Below, one piece after another: positions 43,049-52,184 of a stretch of DNA of 64,000 bases (position 1 is its first letter; each line of letters starts with the position of its first letter). The notes beneath the pieces were generated by a model. It searched no databases. It saw only the letters and a list, made by a program, of their open reading frames with translations, and was not told where the DNA came from. Source of the stretch: JBDKUD01 sp050943315 (lineage in GTDB: Bacteria; Bacillota; Syntrophomonadia; Syntrophomonadales; Syntrophomonadaceae); NCBI GenBank assembly GCA_050943315.1, contig JBMNOY010000004.1:4289-68288 (forward strand), read 5' to 3'. The translations under genes and the position numbers were made by a program.

Positions 43049-43643
43049 CAGTGAATTGTTGGCTGTTATATTAGGTATGGGGACAAGGAACATAAGTGCT
43101 ATCGACCTGGCTAATTCTTTGCTGGTTAGTTACGGAAGCCTGAGGCACTTAAAAGAAGCCAGCCTGGAAGAACTAAAGTCACACAAAGGCATTGGTTTGG
43201 CCAAAGCGGTTTCTATTAAGGCGGCTGCAGAATTAGGGCGTAGAATTGCTCTCGATATACAGCATAGGACAACCATCAAATCACCCGAAGATGTGAAAAA
43301 TATGGTAATGGAAGAAATGCGCTACTTTGACCGGGAACACTTCCGCGTATTATATTTAGATAGAAAAGCCGGACTTGTTACAATGGAGGACATTTCGATA
43401 GGTGGCCTGCACAGTTCTATTGTCCACCCCCGGGAAGTCTTTAAAACTGCTATTAAACGCAGTGCTGCTTCCATTATATTAGTTCACAATCATCCCAGCG
43501 GCGACCCTACGCCCAGCCGTGAAGACATCGAAGTAACCAGGCGATTGATCGAAGTTGGTAAAATAATGGGTATCGAGGTATTAGATCATATTATTGTTGG
43601 TGATAACACATATTGTAGCTTAAAGGCCAAAGGATCAATATAG
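42960..43643 (+). CDS. radC: RadC-family JAB1/MPN protein
   Basis: Despite its name, not firmly tied to DNA repair. The 227 residues have an N-terminal helix-hairpin-helix-like region (about 25-85) and a C-terminal JAMM metallopeptidase-like domain (about 105-225), with the metal motif HNHPSGDPTPSREDIE. A GTG start follows GGGGGAG; it lies inside the 3' end of maf in a different frame. The maf-radC-mreB order is conserved in Bacillus and Clostridia. Confidence 0.93.
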   Translation: MEYGVLIKDLPENMRPREKLVIHGEKNLTDSELLAVILGMGTRNISAIDLANSLLVSYGSLRHLKEASLEELKSHKGIGLAKAVSIKAAAELGRRIALDIQHRTTIKSPEDVKNMVMEEMRYFDREHFRVLYLDRKAGLVTMEDISIGGLHSSIVHPREVFKTAIKRSAASIILVHNHPSGDPTPSREDIEVTRRLIEVGKIMGIEVLDHIIVGDNTYCSLKAKGSI

Positions 43644-43665
43644 TTTTTAAGGAGGATACAAAACA

Positions 43666-44691
43666 GTGGTTTTTGGAAAAGACATGGGCATTGACCTGGG
43701 TACTGCTAATACTCTAGTTCACTTGAAGGGTAAGGGAGTAATTATAAGAGAACCTTCCGTGGTAGCAATACAGAATGATACAGGAAAAGTTTTGGCCGTG
43801 GGTGAAGAGGCCAAGCAAATGATTGGCCGCACGCCAGGTAATATAGTCGCTATTAGACCTATGAAGGATGGAGTTATAGCGGATTTTGACGTTACCCAGG
43901 CAATGCTGAAGTACTTCATTAATAAAGCTTTAGGACAAAGAACACCGTTCATGAAGCCGCGTATTGTGATTAGTATTCCTACTGGTTGTACAACCGTAGA
44001 AGAGAGGGCAGTAAGAGAGGCTGCACTTCAAGGCGGAGCCAAAGAGGCTTATCTAATTGAAGAGCCTATGGCGGCCGCAATCGGTGCTGGTCTGCCCGTA
44101 CAGGAACCTACTGGAAATCTCATTGTTGACATTGGCGGGGGGACAACCGAAGTGGCTGTCATATCTCTGGGAGGAATTGTTACGGCTAAATCAGTAAGAG
44201 TTGCCGGGGATAATATGGACGAGTCTATCATCCAACACCTGAAGAAAAAATACAGTTTATTAATAGGTGAACGTACCGCTGAGGATATAAAGATAAGTAT
44301 TGGCTCAGCCTTATTGGAAGAGCCGGAAGAAACGTATGAGGTAAGGGGACGTGATTTGGTTACCGGTCTGCCCAAGACCATTGAGATATCTTCTACAGAG
44401 ATTCAAATGGCCCTGAAGGAGACCGTTGTGCAGATTCTGGAAGGCATTAAAGTATGCCTGGAAAAAACCCCGCCCGAGCTGGCTTCTGATATTATTGACC
44501 GCGGAATTGTAATGGCCGGGGGTGGGTCATTACTGAAAGGACTGGATCGGTTTATAAGTATGCATACTGAAATTCCGGTAAATGTATGTGAAGAACCTTT
44601 ACTGGCAGTTGCGCGGGGAACCGGCAAAGTCCTTGACGAAAATATTGAAGTGTTAAGACGGGTACTTATTTCCCCCAGAAAATCTTATTAA
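43666..44691 (+). CDS. mreB: Rod-shape determining protein MreB
   Basis: Bacterial actin that guides lateral wall synthesis. The 341-residue sequence has the ATP-binding phosphate loops GIDLGTANT (9-17) and [12 protein letters not shown], the adenosine motif [13 protein letters not shown] and the hydrophobic membrane-contact loop. A GTG start follows AAGGAGG. It heads mreB-mreC-mreD-mrdA, one probable operon. Confidence 0.97.
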   Translation: MVFGKDMGIDLGTANTLVHLKGKGVIIREPSVVAIQNDTGKVLAVGEEAKQMIGRTPGNIVAIRPMKDGVIADFDVTQAMLKYFINKALGQRTPFMKPRIVISIPTGCTTVEERAVREAALQGGAKEAYLIEEPMAAAIGAGLPVQEPTGNLIVDIGGGTTEVAVISLGGIVTAKSVRVAGDNMDESIIQHLKKKYSLLIGERTAEDIKISIGSALLEEPEETYEVRGRDLVTGLPKTIEISSTEIQMALKETVVQILEGIKVCLEKTPPELASDIIDRGIVMAGGGSLLKGLDRFISMHTEIPVNVCEEPLLAVARGTGKVLDENIEVLRRVLISPRKSY

Positions 44692-44695
44692 TTGG

Positions 44696-45571
44696 GTGAG
44701 GATTTTGCATAAGTTAATAAAAGGCAAGGCCTTTTGGATAGTTGTAGTGATAGTGTCTTTTTCTTTAGGCCTTATTTCTTTTACATCCCCTAACCGGCAG
44801 AGCTCTACCATAATTGAAAAAACCATCAGGGACATCTATACCCCGCTGCAAAGCGGGGTTAACGGTGTTTTTGGCTTTTTTCGCGGATTTGGGTCCTTTT
44901 TCACTGAGAAACAGGGCTTAATTCAAAAAGTAAAAGACCTGGAAGCAGAAAACGACCGGCTTAAATTGGAAAACCAGGCTTTACGCGAAGAAACCGACGA
45001 GCTGCTGCGGCTTCGCAGTCTGGTCAACTTCACCGATACTCATGACCAGATGTTTTCATTCACAGCTGCCCGGGTAATAGCCCGCAGCCCTAATAATTGG
45101 TGCAAAATACTGACCATAAATCGCGGTTCTGAACACGGGATTAGAAAGGATATGGCCGTTATAAGCCCGGATGGACTGGTGGGCAGGATAGGCAGTGTCA
45201 GTCAGAAATCATCCCAGGTATATTTGATTACGGACCGGGAGGTTGCTGTGGGAGCAATTTTACAGCGTACCCGGGAAACCAGTGGAATAGTAGAAGGTAA
45301 GGGTGAAAGTTACCAATTGTGGATGAAAAATATTCCTTATTATTCTGACATTAGAAAAGGTGACCGTGTTATTACCTCAGGATTATCTGAGTATTACCCT
45401 AAAGGAATACTTATTGGTACGGTGAAACAAACCAAAAAAGAACCCGGGGGGCTCTTACTGTCGGCGATAATTACCCCAGGGGTAGATTTTAGTAAGCTGG
45501 AAGAGGTTCTGGTGGTAACGAACTACATTCCACCTGCTGTTAATATTACGGTTGACCAGGAGGAGCAGTAG
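44696..45571 (+). CDS. mreC: Rod-shape determining protein MreC
   Basis: Bitopic scaffold linking MreB filaments to wall synthases. The 291 residues have one N-terminal membrane helix (about 13-29), a coiled coil rich in Glu/Leu (about 65-103) and the double beta-barrel domain with GLVGRIGSVSQKSSQVYLIT-type strands in the C-terminal half. The GTG used here lacks a clear SD; a TTG three codons later, preceded by GGGTGAGG at short spacing, is an alternative. It abuts mreD. Confidence 0.93.
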   Translation: MRILHKLIKGKAFWIVVVIVSFSLGLISFTSPNRQSSTIIEKTIRDIYTPLQSGVNGVFGFFRGFGSFFTEKQGLIQKVKDLEAENDRLKLENQALREETDELLRLRSLVNFTDTHDQMFSFTAARVIARSPNNWCKILTINRGSEHGIRKDMAVISPDGLVGRIGSVSQKSSQVYLITDREVAVGAILQRTRETSGIVEGKGESYQLWMKNIPYYSDIRKGDRVITSGLSEYYPKGILIGTVKQTKKEPGGLLLSAIITPGVDFSKLEEVLVVTNYIPPAVNITVDQEEQ

Positions 45572-46078
45572 GTGCGACTAATAATATTGATACTATTGCC
45601 GTTCCTGGCCATATTTCTACAATCCACCATTTTTGCAACGCTAAGTATCAGAGAAACTATACCAGATATAGTCTTAATATTTGTTTGCTTTTTTGCTTTG
45701 CTTAATGGTCCCGAACGGGGAATGAAGTATGGCTTTTTATGTGGTCTGCTGGAGGATATTTACCTGGGTCGGGTAATCGGCATCAACGCCTTATCCAAAG
45801 CGGTGGTTGCTTATATAGTGGGAAAGCTGCAGGGAATTGTATTTAAAGAAAACATCCTGGTGGGAGTGTTGGTCACTATACTGGCGACCCTGATTAATGC
45901 CCTATTGATACTGTTAATAACCCTTATAAATATGAAGGCCTTCGGCTTCGACCATTTTATTCTGACTAGTATCGTTACCCAGATTATTTATAACAGCGTG
46001 GTAAGTATTCCCATTTATTTTTGGTATTATAATTCTGCCTACCATGGATGGTTAAAGGACCAAGGTGTTCACAAATGA
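45572..46078 (+). CDS. mreD: Rod-shape determining protein MreD
   Basis: Polytopic membrane partner of MreC, 168 residues with five to six hydrophobic helices and few charges between them. The 'FALLNGPERGMKYGFLCGLLEDI' region, split over a loop and helix, matches MreD pattern. The GTG follows the mreC stop directly, with AGGAGGAGC as RBS. It overlaps mrdA by four bases (ATGA). Confidence 0.9.
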   Translation: MRLIILILLPFLAIFLQSTIFATLSIRETIPDIVLIFVCFFALLNGPERGMKYGFLCGLLEDIYLGRVIGINALSKAVVAYIVGKLQGIVFKENILVGVLVTILATLINALLILLITLINMKAFGFDHFILTSIVTQIIYNSVVSIPIYFWYYNSAYHGWLKDQGVHK

Positions 46079-48198
46079 AAACAAAACTAAAAAAGAATCT
46101 TATGATTTATAGCTATGTAGTAATCGGGCTATTAGCCATTTTATGCATCAGATTAGCTTTCGTACAGCTTGTGCAGAATGATGTCTATCAGACCCAGGCC
46201 AAGGAGAATCGGATTCGTCTGGTAACCATGAGGGCGCCCCGGGGAGAGATTTACACCCGGGATGGTCAGGTTTTGGCTGCCAATGAGTTGGTATATACAT
46301 TAAGCCTCAGTTACCTGGGGGTACAAAATCAGGATGCCGTGCTGGAAAAACTAGTGGAGATTATTGATGACTACTATCCCGAGGTAACCCTTGACTTTAT
46401 TAAAGACAAAATTGAAGGTCAAAAATTCCGCCTGTTTGAGCCGGTTACCATTATGCGGGATATACCCTGGGACCTGGTGGTTAAGTTGGAGGAAAACCGG
46501 CAGTCTTTCCCCGGGGTGGAGGTCACCGTTGAGCCTCTTCGTTATTATCCCCAGGGGTCATTAGCCGGACACGTACTGGGTTATATTCACTCCATAAGCC
46601 AGGAGGAAATTAATCAGACCGAAGATGTGAAGTACAGTATCAACAGCTTGATAGGCAAATCAGGGATTGAGAAACAATATGAAAAGGATCTGCGCGGTGT
46701 AGATGGGGCGCGCCGGGTGGAAGTTGACTCCCGCGGCCGACCGGTTAAAGAACTGGTGACACTAAATTCCAAACCCGGAAACAATCTTTATTTGACTATA
46801 GATATGAAACTCCAAAAAGTAATGGAAAAGAGTATGCAGGACACCCTGAAAACCCTCCAAAAATCTTATCCCAAAGCAAAGGTTGGTTCAGCGGTATTGC
46901 TCAATGTCAAGACCGGGCAGGTATTGGCTATGACCAGTAGTCCGGCTTTAAATCCTGACGATTGGAAGGGCAGTCTTGACAGTACTGAGGCCAACTATTA
47001 TCTGCCGCAAGGTGACTATAACCCCTTAAATCCCGGGGCAGCCCTGAACCGCGCCATTCAGGCCAGTTATCCGCCGGGTTCTACCTTTAAACCTATAACC
47101 GGTATGGCAGCTCTGGAATCAGGGAATATGAATCCCGTAAACGATTACGTCAATTGTGGAGGCCGTTATTGGATTGCACCTTATATCAAATGTACCGGTA
47201 AACATGGGAATGTAAATTACTATTCCGGCATGGCTCATTCCTGTAACACTTATTTTCAGGAAATGGGGCGGCGGGCCGGCAACAATGAAATTATCAAAAT
47301 AGCTAATGAATTCGGTTTAGGACAAAAAACTGGAATTGATCTGCCTCATGAGACCAGCGGGCTGTTGCCTACACCCGCCTGGAAGAAGCAGCTTAATGAT
47401 CTGCTAATTAACCGTAAGTATGACGAGTTGCGCAAAGAGCTAGAAAAGAAATATGACCGGCTTTTGGCTAGTGCCCAAACAGAGGAGGAAAAAGAAAGAA
47501 TCTTAAAGGATAAAAAAAACGAGAAGGCTGCTTTGGAGGCTCGTTATGATATTGATTACCAATTTGATACCAAATGGCAGCCATTTGATACCTTTAATAT
47601 GTCTATCGGACAGGGTTCCAATTATTATACGGTAATACAACTAGCCAACTATGTGGCAACCATAGCCAACGGGGGACAATTAATGAAACCATACCTGGTG
47701 GAACGAATAGAATCTCCCGCTAAAAAGGTTATTAAGGAGTTTAAGCCGGAAGTCGTGCGCAAAGTAGATGTTTCCCAGAATACTTTGGCGGAGACCCGGC
47801 GAGCCATGCTGGCAGTAACGCAAAAAGGCGGAACCGCCCACTTCCTGTTTACAAACTTTCCCGCCCATATACAGGTAGGGGCCAAGACGGGGACGGCAGA
47901 GACCGGTCGGGCTGGAGATAATCCCCGCCGGGAATTCCATGGCGTATTTGTTGCCTTTGCACCGTTTGATAACCCGGAGATTGCGTTTGCCGGAGTAGTT
48001 GAATATGGTTACAGCGGCAGTACTTCAGCTGGATATGTTGCCAAGGCAGTTTTTGAGCAGTATTTTGGAATTGTTGATCATTTAGCTGAGGCCCAAAATA
48101 ATCCGGACCAGAAAACTAATCAAGGAACGGTTAACAGTACCCAGGCGCAAAATGGAGGTATAGGTACACCTGTAAGCAATGAAACGAATCGAGATTAA
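46075..48198 (+). CDS. mrdA: Penicillin-binding protein 2 (elongasome transpeptidase)
   Basis: Class B PBP that crosslinks lateral-wall peptidoglycan with RodA. The ATG overlapping the mreD stop is preferred; it has AAGGTG upstream and opens with MKTKLKKN ahead of the membrane helix. In 707 residues the dimerisation domain (about 40-235) precedes a transpeptidase domain with Ser336-x-x-Lys339 (STFK), SCN (389-391) and KTGT (from 604). Unusually, about 60 highly charged Lys/Glu residues (about 439-499) are inserted between the PTPAWKK and FNMSIGQG segments that are normally close together. A polar tail of about 35 residues ends the protein. Confidence 0.94.
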   Translation: MKTKLKKNLMIYSYVVIGLLAILCIRLAFVQLVQNDVYQTQAKENRIRLVTMRAPRGEIYTRDGQVLAANELVYTLSLSYLGVQNQDAVLEKLVEIIDDYYPEVTLDFIKDKIEGQKFRLFEPVTIMRDIPWDLVVKLEENRQSFPGVEVTVEPLRYYPQGSLAGHVLGYIHSISQEEINQTEDVKYSINSLIGKSGIEKQYEKDLRGVDGARRVEVDSRGRPVKELVTLNSKPGNNLYLTIDMKLQKVMEKSMQDTLKTLQKSYPKAKVGSAVLLNVKTGQVLAMTSSPALNPDDWKGSLDSTEANYYLPQGDYNPLNPGAALNRAIQASYPPGSTFKPITGMAALESGNMNPVNDYVNCGGRYWIAPYIKCTGKHGNVNYYSGMAHSCNTYFQEMGRRAGNNEIIKIANEFGLGQKTGIDLPHETSGLLPTPAWKKQLNDLLINRKYDELRKELEKKYDRLLASAQTEEEKERILKDKKNEKAALEARYDIDYQFDTKWQPFDTFNMSIGQGSNYYTVIQLANYVATIANGGQLMKPYLVERIESPAKKVIKEFKPEVVRKVDVSQNTLAETRRAMLAVTQKGGTAHFLFTNFPAHIQVGAKTGTAETGRAGDNPRREFHGVFVAFAPFDNPEIAFAGVVEYGYSGSTSAGYVAKAVFEQYFGIVDHLAEAQNNPDQKTNQGTVNSTQAQNGGIGTPVSNETNRD

Positions 48199-48269
48199 GC
48201 TGCATTGAGGTTTTGATGTCGATTGCTACTTGAGAAAAATGAAATAAAATTCTTTCAACCAAACGACCG

Positions 48270-48313
48270 AAATAGGGGGAATTAGATATTATTTCTCCTA
48301 TTTATTTTTTTTT
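48270..48313 (+). terminator. Terminator of mreBCD-mrdA
   Basis: AAATAGG and CCTATTT arms (extended by partial pairing) around an A/T-rich loop, followed by a run of A-TTTTTTTTT. Confidence 0.75.
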
Positions 48314-48399
48314 CTTGAGAGGAAATAAATGTAAACAATAGAAGTATAATGAAAAGCCTTCGCCTTGTGGGCGGCAGTGGAAAATGGAGGGAGCATAAG

Positions 48400-49038
48400 A
48401 TGTCAGAAACGATGATAACCAGCATTGAAGATATTCTAGTTGATCTAACCGCCATGAGTACTTTTAAAGAAATAAAGGAGGAACTGGAAAACCAGATTGG
48501 CTCACCAGGTCTATGTCCAATTGGGAGCTGCGTTAGTATCGATATTGGAAGCCGCCAGCTTACTAATAAACAGTTTAGAGAAATTGAAGACATTTTGCTT
48601 GATCATGGGTTACGCTTGAAAGAAATAATTCGTCAAAACGCACCAGACGCACAACCAGAGCAGGAAATTGATCACTTTGCTTCACAATGGGATGAATTTT
48701 CCTACTCCAGCGATACGATTTTAGTCAACCGGCATCTAAGGTCTGGCCAAAAGTTATTTAGTGACGGCAATATCGTAGTACTGGGTGATATTAACCCGGG
48801 GGCGGAGGTGATTGCCGGTGGTAGTATCCTGGTTATTGGAGCTCTCAGGGGTATGGCTCATGCAGGGGCATTTGGAGATGAAAAAGCAGTGATTGCTGCC
48901 TTTCGTTTAAATCCTACCCAGTTGAGAATTGCCAATCATATAACCAGGCCGCCTGATGGAGATACCATAATGGTAAACAGTCCAGAACTAGCCCGAATAA
49001 AGGCAGATAGAGTGATTATAGAAAGGTTAAAAATATGA
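48400..49038 (+). CDS. minC: Septum site-determining protein MinC
   Basis: Inhibitor of FtsZ assembly recruited by MinD. The ATG with GGAGGG upstream is used (212 residues); an earlier in-frame ATG would add 17 residues and lacks an RBS. The N-terminal half is the FtsZ-binding domain; residues from about 105 form the right-handed beta-helix with VNRHLRSGQ, NIVVLGDINPGAEV and GALRGMAHAGAFG, all typical MinC-C signatures. It precedes minD by 15 bases. Confidence 0.93.
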   Translation: MSETMITSIEDILVDLTAMSTFKEIKEELENQIGSPGLCPIGSCVSIDIGSRQLTNKQFREIEDILLDHGLRLKEIIRQNAPDAQPEQEIDHFASQWDEFSYSSDTILVNRHLRSGQKLFSDGNIVVLGDINPGAEVIAGGSILVIGALRGMAHAGAFGDEKAVIAAFRLNPTQLRIANHITRPPDGDTIMVNSPELARIKADRVIIERLKI

Positions 49039-49053
49039 TGGGAGGCTTGGGGG

Positions 49054-49854
49054 ATGAAAAGTAGGGTTATAGTTATTACCTCGGGAAAAGGTGGTGTAGG
49101 CAAGACAACAACAGTTGCTAATCTTGGCACAGCCCTGGCTATGATGAATAAAAAGGTGGTGCTAATAGATACTGACCTGGGTCTAAGAAATCTCGATGTG
49201 GTGATGGGATTGGAAAATCGGATAGTTTTTGACATAGTTGATGTAGTCAATGGTAACTGTAAACTAAGACAAGCCTTAATAAAGGACAAAAGGTTCGACG
49301 GCTTGTGCCTTTTGCCGGCTGCCCAGACTAAAGATAAAACCGCTATCACACCACACCAGATGAAGAATCTAACCAATGAATTGCGTAACGATTTTGATAT
49401 GATACTGGTGGATTGCCCGGCGGGAATCGAGCAGGGCTTTAAAAATGCCATCGCTGGCGCTGATGATGCCATTGTAGTTGCTACTCCGGAGGTATCCTCA
49501 GTAAGGGATGCAGATAGAATTGTTGGGTTGCTGGAGGCCGCGGGGCTAACAAGATCCAAGCTTATCGTGAACCGGTTGCGCACTAAGATGGTTAAACGTG
49601 GTGATATGATGGATGTTAATGACATAAATGATATTCTTTCTATAAGTCTTTTAGGGGTTGTACCGGAAGATGAATCAATAGTTGTCTCTACCAATCGTGG
49701 TGAACCAGCAGTGCTTGAAAACACTTCCCGGGCTGGTGAGGCTTACCGGCGCATCGCCAGACGGTTGATTGGTGAGGATGTACCTATAGCTCCACTGGAT
49801 GAATCGTCCAATTTGGTTGATCGATTCCGTAAAATGCTCAAACTAGCCAGGTAA
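49054..49854 (+). CDS. minD: Septum site-determining ATPase MinD
   Basis: Membrane-cycling Walker-type ATPase that positions MinC. The deviant Walker A KGGVGKTT lies at about 11-18, DTDLGLRNLD at about 38-47, and the switch region VDCPAGIEQGF near 122. The amphipathic C-terminal membrane-targeting helix is clear (LVDRFRKMLKL). Length 266 is standard. It lies between minC and minE. Confidence 0.96.
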   Translation: MKSRVIVITSGKGGVGKTTTVANLGTALAMMNKKVVLIDTDLGLRNLDVVMGLENRIVFDIVDVVNGNCKLRQALIKDKRFDGLCLLPAAQTKDKTAITPHQMKNLTNELRNDFDMILVDCPAGIEQGFKNAIAGADDAIVVATPEVSSVRDADRIVGLLEAAGLTRSKLIVNRLRTKMVKRGDMMDVNDINDILSISLLGVVPEDESIVVSTNRGEPAVLENTSRAGEAYRRIARRLIGEDVPIAPLDESSNLVDRFRKMLKLAR

Positions 49855-49870
49855 GAGAGGAGGTACACCA

Positions 49871-50143
49871 TTGATCGAACTTCTAGCCAGAATACTAAGA
49901 AGAGAGTCAATGCCCAGTAAAGAGATTGCCAGGGAGCGTTTGCGCCTGGTATTGGTGCATGATCGAGCCTCTGTATCTCCTGATTTTATAAGTGCCTTAA
50001 AGGAGGATCTTATTAAAGTAATTCGTGAATACCTGGAAATTGACGAAGAGAGCTTAATCGTAGATCTGGAAAATGATGATTCATCAGTGGCTCTGGTAGC
50101 CAATATCCCAGTTAAGGGATTTAAAAGGGCAGCCAATCAGTAG
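49871..50143 (+). CDS. minE: Cell division topological specificity factor MinE
   Basis: Stimulates MinD ATPase and drives its oscillation. The 90-residue product has the anti-MinCD N-terminal helix region (LRLVLVHDRAS) and the dimerisation domain (about 30-85). A TTG start is preceded by GAGGAGG. Presence of MinE alongside spoIVF genes indicates a clostridial-type Min system rather than the MinJ/DivIVA type of Bacillus. Confidence 0.93.
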   Translation: MIELLARILRRESMPSKEIARERLRLVLVHDRASVSPDFISALKEDLIKVIREYLEIDEESLIVDLENDDSSVALVANIPVKGFKRAANQ

Positions 50144-50173
50144 TTGGTCAAGGACAACCAGATAAAGAAAAAA

Positions 50174-50208
50174 ACAAAGGGCGTTTTTATCGACGCTCTT
50201 TTGTTTGT
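50174..50208 (+). terminator. Terminator of minCDE
   Basis: AAAGGGCGT-TTTTATCG-ACGCTCTTT (one G-T pair) followed by TGTTTGT. Confidence 0.75.
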
Positions 50209-50310
50209 ATAGTAGTGCAATAAGCAGTCTTGCCTCACTCATTTTGATGTATTTGTGGTTTGGAAATAAACTTTGTAAAAGCTATAATGATACCCAGGAG
50301 GTATCGGACT

Positions 50311-51447
50311 TTGGATGTTAAGCGGCTGAAATTTATCGACAAATCCTTTGTATTCCTTTTATTATTATTACTATCTACCGGATTAATTATACTTACCAGT
50401 GCAACCCGAGGGGTTTCCAGCGATCCTTATTATTACCTGGAAAAACAGCTGGGAGCTATAGTTATTGGTATTATACTGGCTATTCTGGTTATTCGTTTCG
50501 AATACAGTCAGTTAAAGAGATTTAGTCCCTACTTGTATGGGTTCTCATTACTTCTTCTAATTATGGTGCTTGTTTTTGGACAAGAAGTAAGAGGAACAAC
50601 CGGATGGATAAGTTTAGGGCCCCTTCCCCCGATGCAACCGGCAGAATTAACTAAAATTCTATTAATACTGGCATTTGCCAGCGTCCTGGATAAACGCAAG
50701 GGCAAGCTCGAGAAATTAAGTGAAATGATGCCATGTTTTATATTTATGGGTATTCCTTTTGTTCTTATAATGTTGCAGCCTGACCTGGGTACAGCCCTGG
50801 TGTACATATTCATTACCGTAATCATGATGTTTACCGCCGGTGCTAACCCAAAAGTTCTCTGGAAACTTATTATAGCGGCTCTTATTTTAATCGGGGCATT
50901 GCTTTTTATGCACTTTCAATTCGGCTTACCGCTGCCCCTGGATGATTATCAACTGAAAAGACTGATAGTTTTCATAGATCCATACCAGGATGGTCAGGGA
51001 GGCCGCGGGGCAGGATGGAACACCATCCAGTCTTTGGTTGCCATTGGATCCGGGGGGCTTACTGGAAAAGGTTTGTTTAATGGTACCCAGGTACAGTTAA
51101 ACTTCCTTCCCGAACATCATACTGACTTTATCTATGCGGTAATTGGGGAAGAATTTGGTTTCCTGGGGGGAACATTTGTAATATTGCTCTATGGGGGGTT
51201 ATTATTAAGAGCTATCTATATAAGCCATCATTCCCGTGATCTTTATGGTACCTTATTGGTGGTAGGGATAACTGCCATGTGGTTATTTCATATTTATGAG
51301 AATATCGGAATGTCAATCGGATTAATGCCGATTACCGGAATCCCTTTGCCATTTCTTAGTTATGGGGGTAGTTCCATGGTTACCAATTTGCTGGCGGCTG
51401 CTCTTATACTCAGTGTAAATGTACGCGGCCGGAAATTAGTTTTTTAA
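50311..51447 (+). CDS. rodA: Rod shape-determining glycosyltransferase RodA (SEDS family)
   Basis: SEDS peptidoglycan polymerase that pairs with PBP2. The TTG is chosen because AGGAGG ends nine bases before it; an in-frame ATG 17 codons earlier has no RBS. The 378 residues have about ten membrane helices and SEDS signatures: LQPDLGTALV, the large loop with QGGRGAGWNTIQSLVAIGSG split over loop and helix, FLPEHHTDFIYAVIGEEFG and PLPFLSYGGSSM near the C-terminus. Placement after minE agrees with other Clostridia. Confidence 0.94.
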   Translation: MDVKRLKFIDKSFVFLLLLLLSTGLIILTSATRGVSSDPYYYLEKQLGAIVIGIILAILVIRFEYSQLKRFSPYLYGFSLLLLIMVLVFGQEVRGTTGWISLGPLPPMQPAELTKILLILAFASVLDKRKGKLEKLSEMMPCFIFMGIPFVLIMLQPDLGTALVYIFITVIMMFTAGANPKVLWKLIIAALILIGALLFMHFQFGLPLPLDDYQLKRLIVFIDPYQDGQGGRGAGWNTIQSLVAIGSGGLTGKGLFNGTQVQLNFLPEHHTDFIYAVIGEEFGFLGGTFVILLYGGLLLRAIYISHHSRDLYGTLLVVGITAMWLFHIYENIGMSIGLMPITGIPLPFLSYGGSSMVTNLLAAALILSVNVRGRKLVF

Positions 51448-51602
51448 CATATAGAACAATCAAGTGGTATCCGCGTTTTCTATTCCGGGTGAATAAAAAT
51501 AAACCCTGCCAAAACAAAGCAGCCTGGCATAAATTAATTTAAGTCCCAATATATTTAAAGGAGAACATCGCCAGGGCTTGTCTATGGTGGGGGTGAGGCT
51601 TA

Positions 51603-52184
51603 ATGTTGGGGAGCTTTAAGGTAAGATTACTGCTGGTTATATTCATTGTCGCAGTAGTAGGTCTTTTGTGGCAAGCATCTGATTCAAGTCGCCAAATCGT
51701 GGAACCAGCTCTTAGATATATAACCGAAACCAACTATAATATATCGGAAATCGCCCAAAACCTAATAAATAATGGGAAAGAAGGCCAACCAGAGCAGGCA
51801 GTACCTGCTGCCACATCAAGCATTCTGCAAACTCCCTGTGACATATTGGAAATTGAGCGCAATTTTGGGTGGCACTATAACAGTGACTATGAAAAAGAGG
51901 AGTTTTACCCGGGTATGATGCTGAAAGTTGCGGCGGGTACAATGGTAAAACCGATCATGGAAGGGGAAGTCGAGCAAATTTCCGGGGAGCCGGGAGACCG
52001 TTCCTTGCTGGTCAAACATGCTAACGAGTTTTATTCCCTGTATGGAGGATTGCGGGAGATCCTGGTGGAAACCGGAGAGAACGTAGATATGGATAGGATC
52101 TTAGGAAAAACGGGTACAACATTTTATTTTGAAATAAGAAATGAGGATGGACCACTTAATCCACAAAGTCTTTTTGAACAGTAA
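51603..52184 (+). CDS. spoIVFA: Stage IV sporulation protein FA-like, degenerate M23 domain
   Basis: Predicted regulator of the SpoIVFB protease in the mother-cell membrane. The 193 residues have one membrane helix (about 7-25), a linker and an M23/LytM-like domain (about 85-190). The domain keeps the fold pattern (YPGMMLKVAAGTMVKPIMEG, then YSLYGGL) but lacks the HxH and HxxxD zinc ligands of active endopeptidases, as in B. subtilis SpoIVFA. It is one base from spoIVFB, and the neighbours minCD upstream and rplU downstream also match the Bacillus locus. RBS is GGGGGTGAGG. Confidence 0.85.
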   Translation: MLGSFKVRLLLVIFIVAVVGLLWQASDSSRQIVEPALRYITETNYNISEIAQNLINNGKEGQPEQAVPAATSSILQTPCDILEIERNFGWHYNSDYEKEEFYPGMMLKVAAGTMVKPIMEGEVEQISGEPGDRSLLVKHANEFYSLYGGLREILVETGENVDMDRILGKTGTTFYFEIRNEDGPLNPQSLFEQ

